DNA of 64,000 bases from Octadecabacter algicola (GTDB taxonomy: Bacteria > Pseudomonadota > Alphaproteobacteria > Rhodobacterales > Rhodobacteraceae): positions 496,001 to 560,000 of the forward strand of contig NZ_JAKGAR010000002.1 of assembly GCF_021532625.1 (NCBI RefSeq), given 5' to 3'. The position numbers and the translations under genes were made by a program. The notes under the pieces were generated by a model, which was given only the letters and a program-made list of their open reading frames with translations, did no database searches and was not told the DNA's origin. The number at the start of each line of letters is the position of its first letter. Within the stretch, counting starts at the first letter, position 1. This document shows positions 8,035-16,509 of this stretch, one piece after another.

Positions 8035-9138
8035 GTGGCTGAAATTGGAATTGGACTGATCGGCGGCGGCTATATGGGTAAGGCCCATTCCGTTGCATAT
8101 GCGGCTGTCGCGGGGGTGTTCGATACGCCATTGCGCCCCGTCCTTGAGATGATCTGCGCGTCGTCGCCTGCGTCCGCCGAACGCTACCGTGCATCCTATG
8201 GGTTTAGACGTGGAACTGACGATTGGCGCACGCTGGTTGCAGATGATGCAGTAGGTGCAATCGTCATCGCTTCGCCGCAGTCCACGCACAGAGAAATCGC
8301 AGAAGCCGCGTTTGCGCTGGGCAAGCCGGTGTTTTGTGAAAAGCCACTTGGTGCCTCCCTAGAGGACAGCCGCGCAATGTTATCGGCGGCTGAGGCTTCA
8401 GGCGCAGTTCACATGACGGGATTCAACTACATCCGCACGCCTGCGTCGCAGTTTGCAAGGCAGCTCGTTGCCGAAGGGCGGATCGGGGATGTCACGTGGT
8501 TTAGGGGTGAGCACACCGAGGACTTCCTCGCGGATGAGACACTACCAGCGACATGGCGCACGACAGGGGATGCCAATGGGACCATGGGCGATCTCGCGCC
8601 CCATATGATCAACGCTGCGCGTGCGCTGATCGGGCCTATTGTCAGCTTGAACGCCACTGCGGAAACCGTTCACAGCACCCGCCCAGGCGGGATCGTTGAT
8701 AACGATGACCAAGCACAGATGATGTGCCGGTTTGAGAATGGCGCACAGGGACACCTGTTCTTTAGCCGGATCGCGACAGGTCGAAAGATGGGCTATGCCT
8801 ATGAAATCCACGGCACAACGGGCGCGATCCGTTTTGATCAAGAAGATCAGAACGCACTGCATCTTTATACGATGGAAGGCCCCGAGGCCGAACGCGGGTT
8901 TCGCAAAATCCTAACGGGACCGGCGCATCCTGACTATTTGCCGTTCTGTCAGGGCCCCGGCCATGGGACAGGGTATCAAGACCAAATTATCATCGAGGCC
9001 CACGACTTTTTGCGGGCCATCCATGAACAACGCAACATCTGGCCAACCTTCGCCGAAGGAATGGAAGTAAACCGCGTTGTCACAGCTGCACTGGCTTCAA
9101 GTCGCACAGGCACTTGGGTCGACATCAAAAATTTCTAA
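8035..9138 (+). CDS. Gfo/Idh/MocA family oxidoreductase in the inositol locus
   Basis: A 367-residue NAD(P)-dependent dehydrogenase with Rossmann motif GGGYMG (about residues 10-15) and the family EKP motif (in FCEKPLG). It probably acts on an inositol isomer, an inosose or a related cyclic polyol. The start is a GTG at 8035 with GGGAGAGAG 9 bases upstream; upstream in-frame starts would cross the operator and run into iolD. It is the first of three rightward genes with iolE and another Gfo/Idh gene, and is controlled from the operator 27 bases before its start. The exact substrate cannot be told from sequence alone. Confidence 0.82.
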   Translation: MAEIGIGLIGGGYMGKAHSVAYAAVAGVFDTPLRPVLEMICASSPASAERYRASYGFRRGTDDWRTLVADDAVGAIVIASPQSTHREIAEAAFALGKPVFCEKPLGASLEDSRAMLSAAEASGAVHMTGFNYIRTPASQFARQLVAEGRIGDVTWFRGEHTEDFLADETLPATWRTTGDANGTMGDLAPHMINAARALIGPIVSLNATAETVHSTRPGGIVDNDDQAQMMCRFENGAQGHLFFSRIATGRKMGYAYEIHGTTGAIRFDQEDQNALHLYTMEGPEAERGFRKILTGPAHPDYLPFCQGPGHGTGYQDQIIIEAHDFLRAIHEQRNIWPTFAEGMEVNRVVTAALASSRTGTWVDIKNF

Positions 9139-9154
9139 CTGAAAGGGCTTGATC

Positions 9155-10051
9155 ATGATCAAGATTGGGAACGCACCATGTTCTTGGGGAGTCGAGTTTG
9201 CGGATGATCCGCGCAACCCGAACTGGCGAAAAGTACTGCAGGAAAATGCAGGCGCAGGTTACACAGGGATCGAACTTGGCCCCGTCGGGTTTATGCCTGA
9301 GGACCCAGCGGTCTTGTCGGACGCGCTTGAAGAGTTCGGACAAACTCTTGTGGGTGGCGTGGTGTTCCGGCCATTCCATGACCCTGACGCGTGGGATGAT
9401 GTGATGGACGGCGCTGTTCGGACTTGCAAAGCATTGCAGGCCCACGGAGCAGAGCACCTTGTTTTGATCGACAGTATTTCACCACGCCGCGCGCCCACAG
9501 CGGGCCGCGCTGATGAAGCCGAGCAAATGGATAAGGCCGAGTGGACAGCATACCGCGATAAGTTTGCGACAATCGCAAAGATGGGGACCGAAGAGTACGG
9601 CCTCACGGTCGGTATTCACGCACACGCTGGCGGGTTCATGGATTTTGAACCTGAGCTGGACCGCTTGCTGGCTGAAGTCGACGAAAGCATTCTTAAGATC
9701 TGCTTTGACACAGGGCACCATTCCTATGCAGGCTTTGATCCGGTGGCGTTCATGCGCCGCAATATCGACCGTATCAGCTACATGCATTTCAAGGATATCG
9801 ACCCGAAAGTAAAAGCGCAGGTCGTTACCAACCGCACTGATTTCTACGATGCCTGTGGGCAGGGGATCTTCTGCAACCTTGGCGACGGAGACGTCGATTT
9901 CCCAGCGGTTCGTCAGGTCCTGTTGGATAATGGTTTTGACGGATGGTGCACCGTTGAACAGGACTGCGACCCAGAAGGCGACACATCGCCAATTGATGAT
10001 GCAAAACTAAACCGTGCTTACTTGCGGTCTATTGGATTTGAAGGAGCTTAA
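9155..10051 (+). CDS. iolE: Inosose dehydratase (IolE-like)
   Basis: A 298-residue TIM-barrel protein of the sugar-phosphate isomerase/epimerase (AP endonuclease 2) fold. The N-terminus IGNAPCSWGVEF and the metal-ligand stretches GIHAHAG, CFDTGHH and YMHFKDI match IolE, which dehydrates scyllo-inosose to the dione used by IolD. The start is the ATG at 9155 with AAAGGG 7 bases upstream; an in-frame TTG at 9149 is less likely. It lies 16 bases after the Gfo/Idh gene and 4 bases before the next one, so the three are one operon. Confidence 0.88.
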   Translation: MIKIGNAPCSWGVEFADDPRNPNWRKVLQENAGAGYTGIELGPVGFMPEDPAVLSDALEEFGQTLVGGVVFRPFHDPDAWDDVMDGAVRTCKALQAHGAEHLVLIDSISPRRAPTAGRADEAEQMDKAEWTAYRDKFATIAKMGTEEYGLTVGIHAHAGGFMDFEPELDRLLAEVDESILKICFDTGHHSYAGFDPVAFMRRNIDRISYMHFKDIDPKVKAQVVTNRTDFYDACGQGIFCNLGDGDVDFPAVRQVLLDNGFDGWCTVEQDCDPEGDTSPIDDAKLNRAYLRSIGFEGA

Positions 10052-10055
10052 CGTC

Positions 10056-11210
10056 ATGGCGAAACTGAAATGGGGTATGATCGGCGGCGGCGAAGGCAGT
10101 CAGATTGGGCCTGCACACCGTCTTGGGTCCGGTTTGGACGGGCTTTTTGAATTCTCGGCTGGCGCATTGGATCACCGCCCCGAAGAAGGTATCGACTACG
10201 GTAAACGGCTCGGGCTTGGCGATCGGGCCTATGGGTCTTGGCAGGATATGCTTGAAGGCGAAAAGAAACGCGACGACCGCGTTGATCTCGTTACTGTGGC
10301 TACGCCAAATTCGACACACTTTGAAATCACCAAAGCCTACCTTGAGGCCGGTTTTCATGTGCTTTGTGAAAAGCCGATGACCATGACCGTTGAAGAGGGT
10401 CAGGAAATCGTTGAGATCGCTAGCAAGACAGGCAACATCTGCGCCGTAAATTATGGGTACTCTGGGTATTCATTGGTTCGGCACATGCGCGCGATGATTG
10501 CGCGTGGGGATATCGGCAAGGTGCGTTTGGTGAACGCGGAGTTTGCGCATGGTCACCATGCAGATGCGACGGATGCGGATAACCCTCGTGTGCGCTGGCG
10601 GTATGATCCTGCGCAGGCGGGTGTGTCTGCACAGTTTGCCGACTGCGGAATTCATGCGCTGCATATGGCGAGCTTTGTGACGGGCCAAGAAGTCACCAAA
10701 CTTTCGGCGGACTGCGTGTCTTGCATCGATGTGCGTACGCTTGAAGACGATGCGATGGTGAACTTTCGAATGGATGGTGGCACGGTTGGACGTTTGTGGA
10801 CGTCGTCCATTGCGATAGGTCGACAGCACGGGTTGGGCATTCAGGTGTTCGGGGAAACTGGTGGGCTGCGCTGGAGCCAGGAACACCCCAACCAGCTTTA
10901 CTATATGCCGCTGGGGGAGCGTTTGCAGGTCATTGAACGCGGCGAAGAGAACCTTTCACCAGAAGCAGATCGCACCAGCCGCGTGACCATCGGTCATGCC
11001 GAAGGGATGCCGCTGGCGTTTGCCAATATCTACACCGATTTGGCCGAAGCCATCAGCGCGCGCAAAGAAGGCCGTGTTATGGACCGCGCGGCGAACCTGT
11101 TCCCACGTGCTGAGGACGGGTTGCGTTCAATGGCGGCTGTCGTGGCTGTCGCTGAGTCCGGCAAGCAAGATGGTGCGTGGCTTGATGCGCGCCCCCCAAT
11201 GTTTCGCTAA
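10056..11210 (+). CDS. Gfo/Idh/MocA family oxidoreductase, second rightward copy
   Basis: A 384-residue dehydrogenase of the longer Gfo/Idh/MocA subgroup. The glycine-rich motif reads GGGEGSQIGPAHR near the N-terminus, with an insertion relative to the usual GxGxxG, and the EKP motif is in LCEKPMTM. Members of this subgroup oxidise inositols or related sugars at C1 or C3; the specific substrate is not resolved. AAGGAG at 10041-10046 supports the ATG at 10056; an upstream in-frame start lies within iolE. Last gene of the rightward inositol operon, followed by a hairpin. Confidence 0.82.
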   Translation: MAKLKWGMIGGGEGSQIGPAHRLGSGLDGLFEFSAGALDHRPEEGIDYGKRLGLGDRAYGSWQDMLEGEKKRDDRVDLVTVATPNSTHFEITKAYLEAGFHVLCEKPMTMTVEEGQEIVEIASKTGNICAVNYGYSGYSLVRHMRAMIARGDIGKVRLVNAEFAHGHHADATDADNPRVRWRYDPAQAGVSAQFADCGIHALHMASFVTGQEVTKLSADCVSCIDVRTLEDDAMVNFRMDGGTVGRLWTSSIAIGRQHGLGIQVFGETGGLRWSQEHPNQLYYMPLGERLQVIERGEENLSPEADRTSRVTIGHAEGMPLAFANIYTDLAEAISARKEGRVMDRAANLFPRAEDGLRSMAAVVAVAESGKQDGAWLDARPPMFR

Positions 11211-11216
11211 TTAAAG

Positions 11217-11238
11217 GGCGCCCGTTTTTTCGGGCGCC
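11217..11238. terminator. Hairpin between convergent inositol genes
   Basis: GGCGCCCG (11217-11224) pairs with CGGGCGCC (11231-11238) around a T6 loop, 7 bases after the Gfo/Idh stop and touching the stop codon of the convergent repressor gene. It probably ends transcription from the left; no T-tract follows it. Confidence 0.6.
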
Positions 11239-12233
11239 TAAGCAGGCCGCAGCGTGCCGCGTTCGACAACGGATCCGTCGAATAGGCGGGCCTTAGGCTC
11301 TAGCGTGGGGTCGGCAACCAATTCGGTAACGCGCGCAATGGATGCCGCGATGATTTCGGACACTGGGTTATGAATCGTGGTTAGGTTTATGCTTTCCCAA
11401 CCCGCCATTTCCATGTCGTTCAGCCCGATGATACCGACATCCTCCGGAACCTTTAGGCCTGCTGTCTGAAGTGCGGACATAGCCCCTATGGACAACACGT
11501 CATCGCCACAGAAATAGGCTTGTGCAGGCTTTGATGCCAACAGACGGGTCATTTCTTCGCGGCCAGCCTCGAAGGAATAGGCTGTGGCGAAACTGGAGGT
11601 CGCGGTCATGCTGCCATGTTGTGCGACTTCTTCCATGAACCCCGCTTGGCGGTCGATTGTCGACGTCGCACTGGCTGGGCCGCCCAAAAATCCGACATTT
11701 GTATAGCCGCGTTCAATTAGGGTTCGCGCGGCCAGTCTTCCGGCAGCGATGTTATCGATCCCTAAAACATCCACAGCTGGCGCTTCGGTTTGGCGGCCGA
11801 AAGAATGCACCACAGGAACACCTGCATCACGGAAAGCACGCGCAAAGTCATGGGGCAGGGTGGAGGATGCGACAATCACACCATCTACCGAATACTGGCG
11901 AAGCATCCGCACGGACGCTTCTGGGTCGGTTTCGTCCGTCAGGTTCACCAGCAATGGGCGCAGATCCCGTTCATGCAGCCCGCGAGTAAACAGGTCGAAC
12001 ACTTCGAGGAAAATGGGGTTGTGAAAGTTATTTGAGACAAGGCCGATCATCTTGGTGCGACCGGTGGTCAAAGACGACGCAAGCGCATTGGGGCTGTAAC
12101 CTAGCTCAGTTGCCGCTGCCATGACCTTGTTTCGGGTCTTGGCGGAAACAGACGCGCCCTCAGTGAAGGTGCGTGAAACCGCGGAGCGAGACACGCCCGC
12201 GAGTTCCGCAACATCTTTTAAAGTGACAGCCAT
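11238..12233 (-). CDS. LacI-family repressor, probable inositol regulator
   Basis: A 331-residue LacI/GalR regulator. The N-terminal helix-turn-helix is VTLKDVAELAGVSRSAVSR (residues 3-21), followed by the hinge and a periplasmic-binding-protein-like sensor domain. It is the last gene of the inositol transport operon, 6 bases after the small membrane protein. The two palindromes at 7993-8008 and 16285-16300 have LacI-operator form and stand before all three inositol transcription units, so this is very likely their repressor and controls its own operon. The inducer is probably an inositol pathway compound. The link between this protein and these sites is inferred. Confidence 0.88.
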   Translation of the reverse strand: MAVTLKDVAELAGVSRSAVSRTFTEGASVSAKTRNKVMAAATELGYSPNALASSLTTGRTKMIGLVSNNFHNPIFLEVFDLFTRGLHERDLRPLLVNLTDETDPEASVRMLRQYSVDGVIVASSTLPHDFARAFRDAGVPVVHSFGRQTEAPAVDVLGIDNIAAGRLAARTLIERGYTNVGFLGGPASATSTIDRQAGFMEEVAQHGSMTATSSFATAYSFEAGREEMTRLLASKPAQAYFCGDDVLSIGAMSALQTAGLKVPEDVGIIGLNDMEMAGWESINLTTIHNPVSEIIAASIARVTELVADPTLEPKARLFDGSVVERGTLRPA

Positions 12234-12239
12234 ACTGTC

Positions 12240-12440
12240 CTATTCATCGGAAATGGTGCTGTAGTCAATCGTGGCAAACTGCCACGCGCATACGACGCCA
12301 ATTCCTATGAAGATAATTGCCCAGAGAACGGCACCCGTGCTCAGCTCGAATAGGCCCCACGCCGCCAAAACTATGACAATGGCGACGCGGATCCAGGCGG
12401 GCGCAAAGAAGGGGTGGTATAGATCGATGAGTTTTCTCAT
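12240..12440 (-). CDS. Small two-helix membrane protein of the inositol ABC operon
   Basis: A 66-residue protein with two hydrophobic segments (about residues 17-33 and 36-53) and a charged C-terminal tail. Its ATG overlaps the ATPase stop by 4 bases (ATGA), so it is real and translationally coupled. I do not recognise the family. Its place between ATPase and repressor in a sugar ABC operon suggests a role at the transporter, but nothing in the sequence proves it. Confidence 0.75.
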   Translation of the reverse strand: MRKLIDLYHPFFAPAWIRVAIVIVLAAWGLFELSTGAVLWAIIFIGIGVVCAWQFATIDYSTISDE

Positions 12441-13216
12441 GCGACCCCTTCGTATTCTGCGCCCGTTTTGGCACCTGTGATGTAGCTCACGACATCCTCG
12501 CCTGTGTAATCGCCGTTCTTAATGTCGAGGTTCGCACAAATGCGCCCACGACGAAAGACGATGATACGATCCACAAGATCAAACACCTGCCGCATGTTGT
12601 GCGAGACAAGGATCAGGCTTTCACCCTGTTCCTTGAGCGTGCGAACGATGTTTTCGACCTGCGCAGTTTCTTGCACACCAAGGGCCGCTGTTGGTTCATC
12701 CATGATAGTCAGCTTTGACGCAAACGTTGCTGTGCGGGCGATGGCAACACATTGGCGCTGTCCGCCAGACATATTGGCGATGCTGTTCTTGATGTTCGGG
12801 ATTTTGACGCCCGTCTTTTCGAGCCCAGCCATGGTGTCACCACGCATGCCCTTATAGTCCAGCAAACGGAACGGACCGAGCCAATTGAACTTGGTCTTTT
12901 CACGGCCAAGGAACAGATTGTCCGGCACGTTCAGATCGTCCGCAAGAGCGAGGGTTTGGAACACGGTTTCGATCCCAGCTTCGCGGGCATCTAGCGGACC
13001 CGCAAAATGGACTTCTTGGCCATCAAAGGTGACGGTGCCACGCGTGCGTTGTTCAACGCCTGTGATCTGACGAACAAAGGTAGACTTGCCCGCACCGTTG
13101 TCGCCCATGATCGCGACATGTTCGCCGCGCTCAAGTTTGAAATCCGCATCTTCAAGTGCGTGAACGCCGCCGTAGTGTTTGGTCAGGCCTTTGGTTTCCA
13201 GAATGATATCTGACAT
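12437..13216 (-). CDS. Sugar ABC transporter ATP-binding protein (inositol)
   Basis: A 259-residue single-domain ATPase of the RbsA/FrcA group: Walker A GDNGAGKST (about residues 35-43), signature MSGGQRQ, and Walker B LTIMDEPTA. It powers the RbsC-type permease encoded just upstream. Start at 13216 (MSDIILETKGL) with GGGAGGG upstream; the longer in-frame start lies inside the permease gene. Unlike E. coli RbsA, which is a fused pair of ATPase domains, this is one domain, so the complex presumably uses two copies. Substrate by context: myo-inositol. Confidence 0.9.
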   Translation of the reverse strand: MSDIILETKGLTKHYGGVHALEDADFKLERGEHVAIMGDNGAGKSTFVRQITGVEQRTRGTVTFDGQEVHFAGPLDAREAGIETVFQTLALADDLNVPDNLFLGREKTKFNWLGPFRLLDYKGMRGDTMAGLEKTGVKIPNIKNSIANMSGGQRQCVAIARTATFASKLTIMDEPTAALGVQETAQVENIVRTLKEQGESLILVSHNMRQVFDLVDRIIVFRRGRICANLDIKNGDYTGEDVVSYITGAKTGAEYEGVA

Positions 13217-13230
13217 TGGTATGCCCTCCC

Positions 13231-14304
13231 TTATGCTCGCGCCGCGGCGCGTTTTTGTTGCCACTGATCAAGCGCGACTGCGCCCACAATGATGCAGCCA
13301 AGAACCATCTCTTGGTAGTAAGCGCCAAGGCGCAAGAACGTGAAACCGGACGTGATAACGCCGATAATCAGCGCGCCGATAACGGTGCCAATGATCGAAC
13401 CGCGCCCCCCGAACAGGGACACGCCACCGATCACGGCCATGGCAATCGCTTCGAGTTCGTAAGATAGACCCATGCCGGATTGCGCTGTCAGGTTTTTGGA
13501 CGTCAGGATCACTGCGGCAAGGCCAGCCAGACCGCCAGCGATCAAGTAAACCAGCACAAGGTGGCGCGGCACGTTGATGCCCGACATCCGCGCTGCGGCT
13601 TCATTAGAACCAATCGCGTAGGTGTGTTTGCCGTAGACGGTATAGTTCATAATGAAATGGAACAGCACCGCGAGCGACAGGAAGATGATCACGGGCATCA
13701 TACCTGCGCCGATTTTGGCGTAACCTTCAGTCGGGAAAGACACAGGGTTACCCAGCGACCACCACTGCGCAACGCCGCGCGCAAATAGCATCATGCCAAG
13801 GGTCGCGATGAACGGCGGAATGCGAGAGTAAGCGACCAATACCCCGTTTATGATACCGGCAAGCATACCGACACCCAGGCCGACGAGAACTGGTACAACG
13901 ACAGGTAAATCCAAGGCCCAATCGCCAAAGATCGCTTTTGGATTCGGGCCGCCGTTCACTTCGGCGACTTGCGCGAAACTCATCGCGATCATCGCCGTTG
14001 CGCCCACAACGGACCCTGACGACAGGTCGATACCGGCCGTGATGATCACCTGAGTGACGCCAATTGCGATGATACCGATGATTGCGACCTGAATAATAAT
14101 GATCCGAAGGCGCGCTTCGTTAAAGATGCTGTCAAAACGGTCACGGGAGTCAAACAGAAGGCTTTGCTGCATGAAGATCGCGCCGAGAATTTCGAAGATA
14201 ATCACGATTAGAATAAGGGCCGCAAAGACGTTTAACTCGTTAGGCCATTGGCGCTTAGATTTGTCATACGTCAGGCCGCCTGTGCCTTCACTTGTGTCCG
14301 ACAT
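13231..14304 (-). CDS. Sugar ABC transporter permease (inositol), RbsC family
   Basis: A 357-residue inner-membrane permease of the RbsC/BPD-2 family. It has many hydrophobic helices and the motif block GINxxxxLVxxYxxxGxxAGLAAV typical of ribose/inositol-type permeases (about residues 240-270). AGGAGAAC precedes the ATG. It forms the channel with the downstream ATPase (14-base gap) and receives substrate from the binding protein encoded upstream. Substrate by context: myo-inositol. Confidence 0.9.
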   Translation of the reverse strand: MSDTSEGTGGLTYDKSKRQWPNELNVFAALILIVIIFEILGAIFMQQSLLFDSRDRFDSIFNEARLRIIIIQVAIIGIIAIGVTQVIITAGIDLSSGSVVGATAMIAMSFAQVAEVNGGPNPKAIFGDWALDLPVVVPVLVGLGVGMLAGIINGVLVAYSRIPPFIATLGMMLFARGVAQWWSLGNPVSFPTEGYAKIGAGMMPVIIFLSLAVLFHFIMNYTVYGKHTYAIGSNEAAARMSGINVPRHLVLVYLIAGGLAGLAAVILTSKNLTAQSGMGLSYELEAIAMAVIGGVSLFGGRGSIIGTVIGALIIGVITSGFTFLRLGAYYQEMVLGCIIVGAVALDQWQQKRAAARA

Positions 14305-14342
14305 CGGTCCGTTCTCCTACATGATCGGGGGTGTTGTTTGTG

Positions 14343-14371
14343 GTGCAGGGCCGCATGTCGCAGCCCTGCAC
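14343..14371 (-). terminator. Intercistronic hairpin after the inositol binding-protein gene
   Basis: GTGCAGGGC (14343-14351) pairs perfectly with GCCCTGCAC (14363-14371) around an 11-base loop, 25 bases after the binding-protein stop and before the permease gene. With no T-tract it is better read as an RNA-stabilising or attenuating element that keeps binding-protein mRNA in excess. Confidence 0.65.
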
Positions 14372-14395
14372 AGTATCTGAATTCTCCAGATTGGC

Positions 14396-15334
14396 TTACT
14401 GGAGGAAGTCACCAATGTTGTCTGGTGTCACCAGCTTGAAAGGGATGAAGACAGTCTGGTCGACCTCTTCGCCGTTGATCAGCGCGATTGCTGTGTCGAT
14501 GGAACCAGCGCCCTGACCAGCAAGGTCTTGGAATACTGTTACGTCCATTTCACCCGCCTGCATGGAGAGCAGCGCATCAGAAGTCGCGTCAACACCACCA
14601 ACGACAACGTCGTCCATGGAAATGCCAGCAGCTTTCATTGCCTGAATAGCGCCCAGCGCCATTTCATCGTTGTTGCCGAAAACAGCGTCGAATGGCTCAC
14701 CGGAAGAAATCCAGTTTGTCATCAAATCGTTTGCTTCATCGCGAGACCAGTTCGCTGTCTGCTCATCGATCAAAGTAATGAAGTTGCACATGTCCATGCC
14801 GATAACGTCATGGAAATCCTTGGAGCGCTGAACCGCAGCTTGGTTAGAAAGCTGACCCATCAACATGTACGCAGTCGCGCCACCGGATTTGCCCTCTGCA
14901 CGAAGCTGACGACACATCTGGAATGCGGCCAAAGTACCGGATTCGATTTCGTTGGATGCCACAAATGCCTGACCTTCTGGCAGTGTGTCCATGTTGACTG
15001 GCTGACGATTGACGTAAACGAGTGGTACGCCTGCAGCCGCTGCAGCGTTGGACATCGCTTCTGTTGCGTTTGTATCAACTGCGTTCACGATGATTGCGTC
15101 GACGCCAGATGCGATGAAGTTGTTGATCTGGTCGAGCTGCTTTGCAACGTCGTCTGTCGCATCTTCGATCTGCAAAGATACGCCGTCCAGCATTTCTTCG
15201 TGAGCAGTCATACCGTTACGCATAACGGTCAGGCCGTTGTCGTCAAAACGCGCAACGGATACACCGATTTGCTGCGCCATAGCCGATGTTCCCATCAGCA
15301 TTGTCAGGCCTGCGGCCATAAATAGCTTGTTCAT
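14396..15334 (-). CDS. Periplasmic sugar-binding protein (inositol), RbsB family
   Basis: A 312-residue type-1 periplasmic binding protein. A signal peptide (MNKLFMAAGLTMLMGTSAMA) is followed by the mature start QQIGVSVARFDDN. The fold signatures are a DxxxxQxxQI-like stretch (DVAKQLDQINNF), VNAVDTN, and FGNNDEMALGAIQAM near residue 215. It delivers substrate to the RbsC-type permease. Start at 15334 with GGGAGGAAA upstream. Placement after the operator and among iol genes points to myo-inositol, as in the ibpA-iatA-iatP system of Caulobacter, which is the model I rely on for this inference. Confidence 0.9.
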   Translation of the reverse strand: MNKLFMAAGLTMLMGTSAMAQQIGVSVARFDDNGLTVMRNGMTAHEEMLDGVSLQIEDATDDVAKQLDQINNFIASGVDAIIVNAVDTNATEAMSNAAAAAGVPLVYVNRQPVNMDTLPEGQAFVASNEIESGTLAAFQMCRQLRAEGKSGGATAYMLMGQLSNQAAVQRSKDFHDVIGMDMCNFITLIDEQTANWSRDEANDLMTNWISSGEPFDAVFGNNDEMALGAIQAMKAAGISMDDVVVGGVDATSDALLSMQAGEMDVTVFQDLAGQGAGSIDTAIALINGEEVDQTVFIPFKLVTPDNIGDFLQ

Positions 15335-15415
15335 TGGTTTCCTCCCAAAAATCGTGCCCGGCACACGGTTCATTTCCCGGGGCCCTTATTAAAAGGGCTT
15401 TCTCTTCACAGCTTC

Positions 15416-16234
15416 TCAGGCCTCCCTTTCGGCGATTTGAGCAGTTATGAATTTCGTTGACTCAGCGATGTTTGCGACTGGGTTTTCCAGCGCATGAACG
15501 TCGGCTGAAAAAGCCTCAAAAGAATACGGACCGTCGTAGCCTTGCGCCCGCAGTTCAGCGATTTGCGCAATATTTCCGAGGCGATCTTGGTCATCGACCA
15601 GCCCCCGCATTTCGTCCGTCATGTCGTCAAATTTCACGTGGGGGTCAGACACCCCGGAGATATGAACAATCTTGGTCTCTGCGGCGAAAACATCAGTTTC
15701 GCCCGACAACGCGTGGTGAAACGTATCGTGGATAAGCGCGAAACAAGTCGGGTTGTGTATTTCATCCAACACTGCACGCACATCTGCTTTCAGTCGCAAA
15801 CTGGCGTTGGGGAACCCTAACGGTTCGATCAATCCTGTGATGCCGGAGTTTTCAAACAACGGCAGCAACGCGGTCAGTGTGTCGCGCAATTGGTCCCGTT
15901 GGACTTGACGCGGTACTGGGCTGTCCTGGATGCGCGGGATGAGCGCGATGGCCTCTGCGCCGCAGTTTTTTGCAATATCGATCAAGGCGCGAACCTTGTC
16001 GTGGCTTTGTGTGTCGTTATCGTTGAAGCCATAGACTTCAGCCAAAGCCAGAATGCGTAATGCTCTGCTGGCAGCGGCGTCGCGTATCACTTCCGGCGCA
16101 TTATTATCAAACAAAGGCGTCGCCAAGTCATTGCGCAGCTCAATCCCGACGCATCCCATTTCAACAGCCGCATCCATAGTCGCGAGCGTCGCGGCGTGAG
16201 GCATAGTTTGATGGTTTAGACCGATAGGAAACAT
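15416..16234 (-). CDS. TIM-barrel sugar isomerase/epimerase (IolI-like)
   Basis: A 272-residue protein of the AP-endonuclease-2/sugar isomerase fold. Metal-ligand positions are visible as E in LIEPLGF, D-x-x-H-H in LIHDTFHHA, H in VHISGVSDPH, and E near the end in YSFEAFS. In Bacillus, IolI interconverts inososes (2-keto-myo-inositol and 1-keto-D-chiro-inositol); a similar role would let D-chiro-inositol enter the pathway here. It is the first gene of the transporter operon, right after the second operator. Family is clear, exact reaction inferred. Confidence 0.82.
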   Translation of the reverse strand: MFPIGLNHQTMPHAATLATMDAAVEMGCVGIELRNDLATPLFDNNAPEVIRDAAASRALRILALAEVYGFNDNDTQSHDKVRALIDIAKNCGAEAIALIPRIQDSPVPRQVQRDQLRDTLTALLPLFENSGITGLIEPLGFPNASLRLKADVRAVLDEIHNPTCFALIHDTFHHALSGETDVFAAETKIVHISGVSDPHVKFDDMTDEMRGLVDDQDRLGNIAQIAELRAQGYDGPYSFEAFSADVHALENPVANIAESTKFITAQIAEREA

Positions 16235-16284
16235 TCAGTGGCAGCCCTTTGATTCGGGACCCAGTTTAGTTCGGATGGAAATTT

Positions 16285-16300
16285 TTGCAACCGGTTGCAG
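16285..16300. promoter_or_regulatory. LacI-type operator before the inositol transport operon
   Basis: TTGCAACCGGTTGCAG, with a perfect 14-base palindromic core (16286-16299), 51 bases before the leftward isomerase gene. It differs from the 7993-8008 site at one end base only. The operon it controls includes the LacI-family repressor gene, implying autoregulation. The remaining 16301-16509 holds no gene I can support. Confidence 0.82.
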
Positions 16301-16509
16301 TTTTGGGGCGGGACGGCCGAAAAAGCGTTCCGAAAAGGAGACGAAAGGGCCCCGGTAGTGGCAGGTGCCGTCAGCAGGCGCAGCCGATCACAGTATTGAC
16401 GGTACCAAATGGGGCTAAATGTTAAGAGAGTATTCTTTGTGCGTTGCCTCCAAAACGGAGCCGACGATGTGACAAACTGCGGGCGCCATGGATCGGATTG
16501 TGGCTGGGT

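Noticed and set aside
14528-15325. 265-codon frame antisense to the inositol binding-protein gene
   Set aside because: His/Cys-rich translation with no family features; the minus-strand gene has a signal peptide, fold motifs and a ribosome-binding site.
16285-16509. Possible small RNA or small gene between the operator and ridA
   Set aside because: No open frame with a ribosome-binding site and no terminator hairpin that would mark an RNA gene.
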